A model generated the notes under the pieces. It was not told the origin of the DNA and did not search any database. It saw only the letters and a list, made by a program, of their open reading frames with translations. This document shows positions 1-8,280 of a DNA stretch of 64,000 nucleotides, in pieces. The DNA comes from Draconibacterium halophilum. GTDB taxonomy: Bacteria; Bacteroidota; Bacteroidia; Bacteroidales; Prolixibacteraceae. Positions within the stretch are counted from its first letter, which is position 1. Each line of letters opens with the position of its first letter. The DNA lies in contig NZ_CP048409.1 in NCBI RefSeq assembly GCF_010448835.1, positions 4,071,501 through 4,135,500 of the forward strand, in the 5' to 3' direction. The translations under genes and the position numbers were made by a program.

Positions 1-501
1 GGAAACAATTTGGTTATCGGTGAGCGACGAGGCAAAAATACCTATGGCCACATATATAGTTGCCAGAAAAAACAGCCCCATAAACGATCCCCAGGTTGCA
101 CCGGTGTCGATACTTCCAACCGGGTTTCCCAACCAATAAACCGACAAAAAATACAACAAAGTGGGCAACAAAGAAAAAACAACCAACACCAATCCGGCCA
201 AGAATTTTGCCATCACCATCTGAAAATCAGCCAGTGGCCGTGTAAGCAGAATTTCGATGGTTCCACTACGTTTTTCGTCGGCGAACATACGCATGGTAAT
301 TGCGGGCACCAAAAACAGGTACAACCACGGCGCCAACGTAAAAAGCCCCTGAAGCGTTGCATAACCACTTTCAGGAATATTATAATTACCCGGAAAAATC
401 CACAGAAACAAACCGGTAACCAATAAAAAAACCAGAATGGCCAGGTAACCGATTAACGACCCGAGAAAAGTTTTTATTTCTTTTTTAAATAAGCTATACA
501 C
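1..501 (-). CDS. gldF: Gliding-motility-type ABC transporter permease GldF (partial, 3' end outside window)
   Basis: The minus strand from a GTG at 501 stays open to the window edge (167 codons). The product starts VYSLFKKEIKTFLGS and contains LVPAITMRMFADEKRSGTIE, the pattern of the ABC-2 type permease GldF, followed by several hydrophobic membrane spans. In Bacteroidota GldF works with the ATPase GldA and with GldG in an inner-membrane ABC complex linked to gliding and T9SS-related functions. The in-frame upstream codons run into a stop within seven codons and offer no ATG, so GTG is the best start. The start lies 8 bases past the lpxB stop, so it is probably the last part of the surE-lpxB transcription unit. 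The 3' end and any downstream gldG are not visible. Confidence 0.85.
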   Translation of the reverse strand, partial: MYSLFKKEIKTFLGSLIGYLAILVFLLVTGLFLWIFPGNYNIPESGYATLQGLFTLAPWLYLFLVPAITMRMFADEKRSGTIEILLTRPLADFQMVMAKFLAGLVLVVFSLLPTLLYFLSVYWLGNPVGSIDTGATWGSFMGLFFLATIYVAIGIFASSLTDNQIVS

Positions 502-509
502 CTGTATTC

Positions 510-1655
510 TTATGATTTATGTTCAGAATCCAAAGATAATAATTCAATCATTTTTTCCGCTGCCCGTTTCGAACACTCCGGCTCTCCCATTAGCTTTTGC
601 ATTTCCTGATAATCAGATAAAATTCTTTTTCGATACGTTTCATCTTCGAGTATACGATCCAGTTCTGCCGTGACTTTTTTAACGGTCATATTTTTTTGAA
701 GCAGTTCTTTTACCGCCATTTTACCTAAAATAATATTAGGCAGCGACACCCAGTCAATTTTTAAAACTGCCGCCATAATGTAATGCACTAACACGCCACC
801 TTCAACTTTGTAAAGCACGGTCTGCGGCACCTGAAACAAAGCTGTTTCCAAGGCTGCTGTTCCCGAAGCTACCAAAGCCGTATGCGCGTTATTCAGCAAA
901 TCATAAGTAGATTCGTAAAGCACTTTTATGTTGCTTCCCTTTAAAATTTCGTCATATAATTCTTTATCGACCGACGAAACTCCGGCCAACACAATCTGGT
1001 AATCATTCCGGCCTTCAACAGCCTTTTTCATTACGGGCAGAGTTCCTTTAATCTCCTGCACACGACTGCCGGCCAGCAAAGCAATTATCGGGCGGTCATC
1101 CAAATCATTTTTTGCTTTAAAATCGGCCTCCGACTGCGCTGTTTTTTCGAATTCCTTAATCGAATCAAACAGCGGATTCCCGACATAATTTACATCGATG
1201 CCGTGCTTTTTGTAAAACGCTGTTTCAAACGGAAAAATAGTAAATAGTTCATCAACAAAAGCACGCACTTTTTTTACGCGGTATTCTTTCCACGCCCACA
1301 GTTTTGGTGAAATATAATAGTAAACTTTTATGTTGTTTTGTTTGGCAAACTCGGCAATTCGCAGGTTAAAGCCGGGATAATCGATCAGGATGATAACATC
1401 GGGTTTAAAGTTGAGCAAATCTTTTTTGCAGAACTCCATATTTTGTTTAATGGTCCTGATATTCAGGATCACATTCACAAAACCCATAAATGCCATTTCG
1501 CGGTAATGCTTCACTAACTCGCCACCAACAGCCTGCATTTTATCGCCGCCAAAAAAACGAAAATCAGCTTGTTTATCGGCAACCTTCAATTCCTTCATCA
1601 GATTTGAACCGTGCAAATCGCCCGATGCCTCGCCGGCTATAATGTAATACCGCAT
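510..1655 (-). CDS. lpxB: Lipid-A-disaccharide synthase LpxB
   Basis: 381 residues, the normal size for LpxB (GT19 family). The enzyme condenses UDP-2,3-diacylglucosamine with lipid X to make lipid A disaccharide at the cytoplasmic face of the inner membrane. The N-terminus YIIAGEASGDLHGSNLM is the family signature, and LLAGSRVQEIKGTLPVM and ALVASGTAALETALF are the conserved C-terminal nucleotide-sugar region. It follows a small membrane-protein gene with a 1-base gap and precedes gldF by 8 bases, so it is co-transcribed. The surE-lpxB pairing is common in Bacteroidota. No anomalies. Confidence 0.97.
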   Translation of the reverse strand: MRYYIIAGEASGDLHGSNLMKELKVADKQADFRFFGGDKMQAVGGELVKHYREMAFMGFVNVILNIRTIKQNMEFCKKDLLNFKPDVIILIDYPGFNLRIAEFAKQNNIKVYYYISPKLWAWKEYRVKKVRAFVDELFTIFPFETAFYKKHGIDVNYVGNPLFDSIKEFEKTAQSEADFKAKNDLDDRPIIALLAGSRVQEIKGTLPVMKKAVEGRNDYQIVLAGVSSVDKELYDEILKGSNIKVLYESTYDLLNNAHTALVASGTAALETALFQVPQTVLYKVEGGVLVHYIMAAVLKIDWVSLPNIILGKMAVKELLQKNMTVKKVTAELDRILEDETYRKRILSDYQEMQKLMGEPECSKRAAEKMIELLSLDSEHKS

Positions 1656-1656
1656 A

Positions 1657-1959
1657 TTAAACTGCTCTTGAAATTAACACCACAAAGGCATAAAGAATTG
1701 TAGCGCCCAAAACTCCGCGGGCTGCCTTTTCGTATTTTAATTGCAGAAAAATCCAAAAGGCTCCAACGTTAGTAAAAACACACAAGCTTCCTAATTTAAT
1801 GAGTGCCTGCATACGCCACATTCCGGCAATGTATTTTGTGAACGACATATTGTCTTCGCCAATCAGGTAAACGATAAAAAAAATAACAATGGGTAGCCCC
1901 AGACCGGTAAAAACACCAAGTCCAATTTCGTCGTATTTATTCTGTTTTCTTTTTTGCAT
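1657..1959 (-). CDS. Small integral membrane protein, function unknown
   Basis: 100 residues with a basic N-terminus and three or four hydrophobic segments (about residues 15-33, 52-72 and 82-99). The tight packing, one base from surE and one base from lpxB, makes it real and co-transcribed. I do not recognise a named family; proteins of this size and hydrophobicity occur in the same place between surE and lpxB in related genomes, as far as I recall. A role in lipid A or envelope metabolism is only a guess from position. Confidence 0.8.
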   Translation of the reverse strand: MQKRKQNKYDEIGLGVFTGLGLPIVIFFIVYLIGEDNMSFTKYIAGMWRMQALIKLGSLCVFTNVGAFWIFLQLKYEKAARGVLGATILYAFVVLISRAV

Positions 1960-1960
1960 A

Positions 1961-2734
1961 TTAAAACTTCCACAACTTAATTTGCTCCATGGTTTTATAG
2001 CAAGTCATATCAACCCGAACGGGAACCACCGTTGCAAAATTATTTTTCAGCGCAAAAACATCGGTGTCTTCCGCTACTTCATCAAGATTCTGAAAATAAC
2101 CGGAAAGCCAGTGATATTCCCGTCCATGTGGATCGGTTCTTTTTTCAAACTCTTCCATCCATTTTCCGTGCGCCTGCCGGCACACTTTAATGCCTTCGGG
2201 TTTTCCTTTCGGAATATTCACATTTAAACAGGTAAATGCGGGAATACCATTTTCAATAACATTCTGAAAAACACGAGCCACAATCAATTTGGCTTTCGAA
2301 AAATCAGCATCTGAACTGTAATCTTCCAGCGAAAAACCAATAGACGGTACACCATGCAAACCACCTTCAATGGCAGCTCCCATTGTTCCGCTGTAAATAA
2401 CACTTATCGATGAATTGGAACCGTGGTTAATTCCTGAAACCACATAGTCGGGAGTTCGCTGGAGAAGACTGTTAAAACTAAGCTTTACACTGTCAACCGG
2501 AGTACCGTTACATTTATAGGTTGGCACACCATGTATATTTTCTACAGGTATTGCCCGCAGCGGTTGATCAACCGTGATTCCACATGCTTTCCCCGACATA
2601 GAAATCTCGGAAGAAATGACCACAACATCACCAAAAAACTGCATTACCTCCACCAGTTCTCGCAGTCCTTTTGCATGAATTCCATCGTCGTTTGTAACCA
2701 ATATTAACGGTTTTTCAGAATCGTCTTTTTGCAT
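1961..2734 (-). CDS. surE: 5'/3'-nucleotidase SurE
   Basis: 257 residues. SurE is a metal-dependent phosphatase that hydrolyses nucleoside 5'- and 3'-monophosphates. The N-terminal LVTNDDGIHAKG supplies the two adjacent metal-binding aspartates, SGINHGSNSSISVIYSGTMG carries the conserved Asn/Ser and glycine-rich core, and ALEGG-like AAIEGGLHGVPSIGFS follows. It heads the minus-strand unit surE - membrane protein - lpxB - gldF. A -7 element lies immediately before the ATG, suggesting a very short or absent leader. Confidence 0.96.
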   Translation of the reverse strand: MQKDDSEKPLILVTNDDGIHAKGLRELVEVMQFFGDVVVISSEISMSGKACGITVDQPLRAIPVENIHGVPTYKCNGTPVDSVKLSFNSLLQRTPDYVVSGINHGSNSSISVIYSGTMGAAIEGGLHGVPSIGFSLEDYSSDADFSKAKLIVARVFQNVIENGIPAFTCLNVNIPKGKPEGIKVCRQAHGKWMEEFEKRTDPHGREYHWLSGYFQNLDEVAEDTDVFALKNNFATVVPVRVDMTCYKTMEQIKLWKF

Positions 2735-2739
2735 GAGAA

Positions 2740-2747
2740 CAAAGATA
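2740..2747 (-). promoter_or_regulatory. Bacteroidota -7 promoter element for the surE-lpxB unit
   Basis: On the minus strand the octamer TATCTTTG fits the Bacteroidota -7 consensus TAnnTTTG and ends 5 bases before the surE ATG. No convincing TTTG -33 box is seen at the usual 19-20 base distance. If used, the transcript would be leaderless or nearly so. Confidence 0.5.
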
Positions 2748-2935
2748 ATTAGAAATTACTATCTTGTGCCATCAAACCAATAATATACCTATTATTCGAA
2801 TATTTCATTTCCTGTATAGGGCTTGTGAACATTTTGTAGCATTTTTTATATCTAACTTTTCTGTTGATTGATGCTCAGAAAATTTAATGTGATGAAAACA
2901 ATTCTGGTCTAAAAATATATTCTTAAAAAAGTTAA

Positions 2936-5365
2936 ATGATGAAATCTTTGAAAAAACTCACTACATTTTGTATTGTTTCTCTCCTATGTTATGGAGCTGC
3001 TGCCCAAGTAGATATCGGATACCAAAAACCACCTAAAGAAATACTGGAGTTAATAGATGCTCCGGCAGTACCTTCGGCGGTTTTCGATGCCAAAAATGAA
3101 AATATCGTTTTGCTGCATCGTAATCAGTTTAAAAGTATTGCCGAGTTGTCGGAACCCGAATTACGTTTAGCGGGATTACGTATTAACCCGGTTACCAATA
3201 TTGGCAGCAGAACACGTTATTACTCCCACATTTCGCTTATGAAAGTTGGCGAATCGGAAGAAATTGAGGTTGGCAATGTCCCAACAAGCGAGCGCCTTGC
3301 CAATTTTACCTGGTCACCCGACCAAAGCAAGATGGCTTTTACCAACACCGTTAACGAGGGGGTTGAATTATGGGTGCTGGATATTAACAAAGCAGCATGT
3401 AAAAAGCTAACTGATGCGAAACTTAACGCAAATATTGGTTCTGCATTTGAGTGGTTTGAAGACAACAACCAGCTTCTTGTTAAAATGCTGCCGACCGACA
3501 AAAAGCTTCTGATAGATAAAGCTACTGCTGTACCAAGCGGTCCAAAAGTTTCGGTTAGCGATGGCGAAGAGGCACAAAACCGTACTTACCAGGATTTGTT
3601 AAAAGACAAGGCCGATGAGTTCAACTTCAAACAATTGGTTCGTTCAACACTTTACACTGTTGATTTGGAAGGAAATACTTCGCAATGGAAGGAAACAGCC
3701 ATGTACACCGGATTGAGTTTTTCTCCTGATGGTGAATATATTTTAGTTTCAACGCTTGGTGAGCCTTTCTCGTATATTGTTCCTTATTATCGGTTCCCAT
3801 CTAAAACTACCATTTACGATAAGTCAGGCGTGCTGGTAAAGGTAATTCGCGAAGTTCCGCTGGAAGAAGTTCGGCCAAAAGGATTTATGTCTACCACTAA
3901 AGAAATGCGCAGCCTGCGCTGGCGTGCCGACAAACCGGCAACTGTTTTTTATGTGAAAGCACTTGATGGAGGCGACCCTGCTGTTGAGGTTGATTATAGA
4001 GACGAGCTGTTTACAGTTGACGCCCCGTTTAGCGGTGAACCAAAATCTATTCTAAAAACACAACAACGATTTGATCGGATTATTTGGGGAAACGATGCTA
4101 TTGCAATTGCTACCGATGAGTGGTGGAATACCCGAAACGAAAAAACATATCTCTTCAGCCCAGGCGATCCATCAGTGGGTCCGGAAATTCTTTTTGACCG
4201 AAATTCAAACGACCGATACAATGATCCCGGATCGTTTGTAACAACAAAAAACGAATTAGGAACTTACACGCTCGAGATGGGTAAAAACACATTATATCTT
4301 ACCGGGCGTGGTTATTCTGCGGAAGGAAGGCGCCCTTTTTTCGATGCCTACGACCTTAAAACAAAAGAAACAGAACGCTTATGGCGTGCCGACGGAGAAA
4401 CAACTTTAGAAAACATTATACGAGTTATTGATGCGCAAAAAGGTGTACTGTTAACGCGCGTTGAAACCAGCACACTATATCCGAATTACTACATAAGAAA
4501 CATAAAAAAACGTATTGCGCCTCAGCCGGTTACCTTCTTCAAAAATCCATACCAAAGCATTGCCAACATTCACAAAGAGATTATTAATTACAAACGTAAA
4601 GATGGATTGGATTTATCGGGAACGTTGTATCTGCCGGCCGGTTACGATATGGACAAAAAAGAAAAGCTACCAATGATAATGTGGGCATATCCGCGCGAAT
4701 ATAAAGACAAATCAACTGCCGGACAGGTTACCTCGTCGCCACATACTTTTACTTACCCGTCGTACGGATCGATTATTTTTTGGGTAACAAGAGGCTATGC
4801 CGTTCTCGACGATGCCGCCTTCCCAATTGTTGGCGAAGGAGATAAAGAACCCAACGACAGTTTTCGCGAACAACTAGTGGCAAATGCCAAAGCGGCTATT
4901 GATGCTGTTGACGAACTGGGTTATATCGATCGTGAACGTGTTGCTGTTGGCGGCCACTCATACGGTGCTTTTATGACTGCCAACTTACTGTCTCATTCCG
5001 ATTTATTTGCTGCCGGAATTGCCAGAAGTGGTGCTTACAACCGCACGCTTACTCCGTTCGGATTTCAACGCGAAGAAAGAAGCTACTGGGAAGCGCCTGA
5101 AGTTTATTACACCATGAGTCCGTTTATGCATGCCGACAAAATGAAAACACCATTGTTGCTTATTCACGGAATTGCCGATAACAACTCCGGAACTTACCCG
5201 ATGCAAAGCGAGCGCTATTTTAATGCCTTGAAAGGTTTGGGAGCCCCGGTTCGTCTGGTAATGCTACCAAAAGAAAGTCATGGCTACTCAGCTCGCGAAT
5301 CGATTTTGCATTTGCTTTGGGAGCAGGATCAATGGTTGGAAAAGTATGTAAAGAATAAGAAATAA
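2936..5365 (+). CDS. Secreted S9-family (prolyl-oligopeptidase-like) serine peptidase
   Basis: 809 residues with a signal peptide (cleavage probably after GAAAQ near residue 24). Residues about 50-520 are a beta-propeller with WSPDQSKMAF and SFSPDGEYI blades; the C-terminal part is an alpha/beta-hydrolase fold. The nucleophile is in VGGHSYGAFMT, the acid in IHGIADNNSGTYP, and the histidine in KESHGYSARES. The length and sequence resemble the glutamyl endopeptidase-like branch of S9 (an inference from general resemblance). Two ATG codons in tandem (2936, 2939) are both possible starts. It is monocistronic, with a strong terminator directly after it. It probably degrades peptides in the periplasm or outside the cell. 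Confidence 0.92.
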   Translation: MMKSLKKLTTFCIVSLLCYGAAAQVDIGYQKPPKEILELIDAPAVPSAVFDAKNENIVLLHRNQFKSIAELSEPELRLAGLRINPVTNIGSRTRYYSHISLMKVGESEEIEVGNVPTSERLANFTWSPDQSKMAFTNTVNEGVELWVLDINKAACKKLTDAKLNANIGSAFEWFEDNNQLLVKMLPTDKKLLIDKATAVPSGPKVSVSDGEEAQNRTYQDLLKDKADEFNFKQLVRSTLYTVDLEGNTSQWKETAMYTGLSFSPDGEYILVSTLGEPFSYIVPYYRFPSKTTIYDKSGVLVKVIREVPLEEVRPKGFMSTTKEMRSLRWRADKPATVFYVKALDGGDPAVEVDYRDELFTVDAPFSGEPKSILKTQQRFDRIIWGNDAIAIATDEWWNTRNEKTYLFSPGDPSVGPEILFDRNSNDRYNDPGSFVTTKNELGTYTLEMGKNTLYLTGRGYSAEGRRPFFDAYDLKTKETERLWRADGETTLENIIRVIDAQKGVLLTRVETSTLYPNYYIRNIKKRIAPQPVTFFKNPYQSIANIHKEIINYKRKDGLDLSGTLYLPAGYDMDKKEKLPMIMWAYPREYKDKSTAGQVTSSPHTFTYPSYGSIIFWVTRGYAVLDDAAFPIVGEGDKEPNDSFREQLVANAKAAIDAVDELGYIDRERVAVGGHSYGAFMTANLLSHSDLFAAGIARSGAYNRTLTPFGFQREERSYWEAPEVYYTMSPFMHADKMKTPLLLIHGIADNNSGTYPMQSERYFNALKGLGAPVRLVMLPKESHGYSARESILHLLWEQDQWLEKYVKNKK

Positions 5366-5382
5366 AAGCTTTTTAAACGAGG

Positions 5383-5425
5383 AAAAAGTCCAAAACTGGT
5401 TCAAACTTGTTTTGGACTTTTTTTT
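5383..5425 (+). terminator. Rho-independent terminator after the S9 peptidase
   Basis: A 9-bp perfect stem (GTCCAAAAC at 5388-5396 with GTTTTGGAC at 5409-5417), extended by A/T pairs, with an eight-base T tract. It closes the transcript that ends at 5365. Confidence 0.85.
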
Positions 5426-5487
5426 GTTTCAGAAATTGTTTAACATTTTCTTCAACAACATTCAATTTCCAAGATTATTTAAAAGTC

Positions 5488-5495
5488 TACCTTTG
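5488..5495 (+). promoter_or_regulatory. -7 promoter element upstream of the aldo/keto reductase
   Basis: TACCTTTG matches TAnnTTTG exactly. The corresponding -33 position shows only TTTC. The predicted transcription start is near 5500, leaving a leader of roughly 30-60 bases depending on the start codon chosen. Confidence 0.5.
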
Positions 5496-5557
5496 TCGTT
5501 CGTAAATAAAAAATTAATGGCACTGTTATGTCCGTAATTCTAAATAAAAAAGAGGGA

Positions 5558-6714
5558 ATGCAATACCGTCGCTTTGGGAAAACAGAAAAGCACTTGAGTA
5601 CGGTAACACTGGGAGGCATGCGCTTTAAACATGGCTGGGACGAACCCCGGCGTGCTATTCCTGAAGACACGCTGGACGAATGTTTAAACACCGTTCAACT
5701 GGCATTTGATGCGGGCATTAATCATATTGAAACAGCCTGGGGCTATAAAAAAAGCGAAACCGTTTATGGCAAGGTTTTAAATGAGGAGTTAATGATACCT
5801 CGCACTTCATATCATTTAATGACCAAGGGAAATCCGCTAACAGCGGATGCCACCTACGAAATGGTAGAAAATCAGTTGCGCGACTTGCAAACCGATTACC
5901 TCGACTTTTATGGCTGGCACGGAATAAATACGCCCGAATTACTGGAGCAAAGTTGCAAAAAAGGTGGCCCGGTTGAAGCCCTGCTAAAGTTAAAAGACGA
6001 AGGAATTATAAAACATGTTGGTTTTAGCACACATGGCCCCTGGAAGTAATTGTACGTGCCATTGAAACCGGATTGTTTGAATTTGTCAACCTGCACTACT
6101 ACTATTTCAACCAACGAAATTTAGCAGCGGTGCAAATGGCAGAAGTACACGACATGGGCGTTTTTATTATTTCGCCAAACGATAAAGGAGGCCAGCTTTT
6201 TAAAGTTCCTGCCAAAGTAAAAGATGCAACCTATCCGTTAACACCAATTCAGTGGAATGCCCGGTTTTGCCTGAATAACCCTGCCATTCACACGCTCTCG
6301 TTTGGCATTACCGAAAAAGAACATTTTGAAGAGATGAAAGGTATTTTCCCCACTACATCGCCATGGAGCCAAAAAGATTATGAAACGAAAGTGAAATTAG
6401 ATAGTTTCGTTCATGATGATCCGTATGCAGCTTACGATGGTTTTGAACTACAAAATGATCCTTCGGGAATAAACATACCGGAAGTACTGCGTTTACGACG
6501 ACTTTGGAAAGCATACGATATGATCGATTTCGCTAAATACCGATACAAAACGTTTAAAGAAAAAAGCCACTGGTTTCCGGGCGAATTGCCAACGCAAAAC
6601 AACCTCGACAAGATAAACACCTCAAAAGTTCCGGCACACATCCCGCTAAAAGAGCTGCTTGCCGAAACACATAAGAACTTGTATAAAGTAGAATATACAT
6701 TAGCAAAGTCTTAA
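5558..6714 (+). CDS. Aldo/keto reductase, interrupted by an apparent frameshift
   Basis: Two consecutive ORFs encode one aldo/keto reductase. The first part begins MQYRRFGKTEKHLSTV and contains AWGYKKSE (Tyr), LMTKGN (Lys) and FYGWHGIN (His), three of the four catalytic positions; the usual Asp in the IDTA motif is Glu here (HIETAWGY). It ends at TGA/TAA 6047-6049 after THGPWK. Adding one C to CCCC at 6037-6040 yields THGPLEVIVRAIETGLFEF and runs into the second ORF, giving about 385 residues with the C-terminal region typical of the ferredoxin-like AKR subgroup. ATG 5528 is an alternative start ten codons upstream. Probably an oxidoreductase for small carbonyl compounds; the substrate is unknown. 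The single missing base looks like a consensus error. Confidence 0.8.
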
Positions 6715-6744
6715 GGATTTTTAAGTTTTCAACAAAAAAAAACC

Positions 6745-6776
6745 TTTGTTGTTATTCTATAATAGTTTTATTTTTG
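6745..6776 (+). promoter_or_regulatory. Complete Bacteroidota promoter before the alpha/beta hydrolase
   Basis: TTTG at 6745-6748, a 20-base spacer and TATTTTTG at 6769-6776 form a perfect TTTG-N20-TAnnTTTG promoter. The expected transcription start falls on or within two bases of the ATG at 6781, so the mRNA is predicted to be leaderless. Confidence 0.7.
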
Positions 6777-6780
6777 CAAC

Positions 6781-7563
6781 ATGCTTTATAACAAAGTATT
6801 TCCACATAAGACCTCAAAAACCTGGGTGGTGTTTGTACACGGCGCCGGAGGAAGCAATGTGGTATGGTTCAGACAACTGCGCGATTTCAAGAAACATTTC
6901 AATGTGCTATTAGTTGACCTTCGCGGGCACGGCAAATCAAAAAAAGAATACACCAAAGAAGAGATTTACGCTTTCGATGAAATCGCCTTGGATGTTATTC
7001 GCACAATGGATCATCTGAAAATTGAGAAAGCACATTTGGTAGGCATTTCGTTGGGGTGCATTGTAATTCGGGCTATGGACAAACTGGCTCCGGGTCGTGC
7101 TGAATCAATAATTCTAGGTGGTGCAATAGTACAATTTAATTCGCGTATTAATGCACTGGTATCGGTGGCCAAATTGTTTCAAACTATTTTCCCTTACATG
7201 TGGCTATACCGGATTAATGCCTGGATACTGATCCCGTATAAGAAAGACATTGCATCGCGCAAGCTGTTCATTAAAGAAGCTATTCGTCTGGGCGAAAAAG
7301 AGTTTAAAAAATGGCTGTGCATGTCGACCGAAATTAAGGATAACTTACAGGAATTTCTGATTAAAGAAGCATCAGCTCCGGTACTTTACCTGATGGGCGA
7401 TCGCGATCACATGTTTTTACCAACAGTCTCTAATTTGGTAAAAAAGCATTTTAACTCAAAACTGGAAATTATAAAAAACAGCGGTCATGTTTGTAATATC
7501 GACCAACCCGATGCTTTTAACGAACGCAGCATACAGTTTATAAAAAGTATTTCTGCTACCTAG
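6781..7563 (+). CDS. Alpha/beta-fold hydrolase
   Basis: 260 residues, full-length single-domain alpha/beta hydrolase. FVHGAGGSNVVWF is the oxyanion-hole HG region, VGISLGCIV contains the GxSxG nucleophile, YLMGDRDHMF the acid, and NSGHVCNIDQPDAF the catalytic histidine. There is no signal peptide, so it is cytoplasmic. The substrate (ester, lactone or similar) cannot be deduced. It has its own promoter, so it is probably transcribed alone. Confidence 0.9.
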   Translation: MLYNKVFPHKTSKTWVVFVHGAGGSNVVWFRQLRDFKKHFNVLLVDLRGHGKSKKEYTKEEIYAFDEIALDVIRTMDHLKIEKAHLVGISLGCIVIRAMDKLAPGRAESIILGGAIVQFNSRINALVSVAKLFQTIFPYMWLYRINAWILIPYKKDIASRKLFIKEAIRLGEKEFKKWLCMSTEIKDNLQEFLIKEASAPVLYLMGDRDHMFLPTVSNLVKKHFNSKLEIIKNSGHVCNIDQPDAFNERSIQFIKSISAT

Positions 7564-7673
7564 TTCACTCCCCGTTACGGCACCAAAAAAAATTACACCT
7601 TCCATAATTTATTGCTTTAGCTAGATTGAAACCAGTGCCTGGATGCTAGCTACGATAATCCTGCAGCCACAAA

Positions 7674-7704
7674 CAAAAAAATCCCCTCGCAGAAAATACG
7701 AGGG
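7674..7704 (-). terminator. Rho-independent terminator of the hydrogenase operon
   Basis: Minus-strand stem CCCTCG/CGAGGG (7684-7689 with 7699-7704), nine-base loop, followed by GA and a run of seven T. It lies about 40 bases after the stop of the last operon gene. Confidence 0.8.
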
Positions 7705-7743
7705 AACTGTTTCATTTATGCAGTAATTATTAGCTCCGGAGAA

Positions 7744-8232
7744 CTAGCATTTAATTGCCTGATATTCGGCGATAATCTTTTTCACATCGGTTGGAGCAAC
7801 ACGACCGTACACTTTTTCTCCAACTGTAACAACAGGCGCCAAACCACAGGCTCCCACACAGCGTAAGCAGTTGATGGAAAATTTACCGTCTTCAGTCGAC
7901 TCGCCCACTTCAACTTTCAACTGGCGTTTAAATTCGTTAAGCACCTGCTCGGCACCGCGAACATAACACGCCGTTCCCATACAAATTGAAATTGGATTTT
8001 CGCCCTGAGGAATCATCGTAAAAAAGCTGTAGAAAGTAACAACACCATATACTTTTGCAACCGATGTTTTAAGTTCTCGGGCTATTACTTCCTGCACTTC
8101 GGCCGGCAAATAACCGAACTTGCTTTGCACCTGATGAAGCACATTTATCAGCTCGTTTTCTTTATTTTCAAATTCAACACAAATATCTTTTATCAGTTGT
8201 ACTGTATTTTCTGCTAATTTAATTTTTGGCAT
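7744..8232 (-). CDS. hydC: [FeFe] hydrogenase subunit HydC-like, NuoE-family [2Fe-2S] protein
   Basis: 162 residues, the normal size for the NuoE/24-kDa family. A thioredoxin-like fold carries a [2Fe-2S] cluster on four cysteines seen in CMGTACYVRGAE and CLRCVGACGLAPVV. In bifurcating hydrogenases HydC relays electrons between the flavin subunit HydB and the catalytic subunit HydA. It is the last gene of the ten-gene minus-strand operon and starts 48 bases after hydA. The order hydB-hydA-hydC and the presence of all three support a cytoplasmic HydABC-type complex. The NuoE of complex I is an alternative, ruled out by the neighbouring hydrogenase. Confidence 0.93.
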   Translation of the reverse strand: MPKIKLAENTVQLIKDICVEFENKENELINVLHQVQSKFGYLPAEVQEVIARELKTSVAKVYGVVTFYSFFTMIPQGENPISICMGTACYVRGAEQVLNEFKRQLKVEVGESTEDGKFSINCLRCVGACGLAPVVTVGEKVYGRVAPTDVKKIIAEYQAIKC

Positions 8233-8280
8233 GATTGACGTTTTTAAAATTTAAACATTCAAAAATTCTTGCATTACTTC

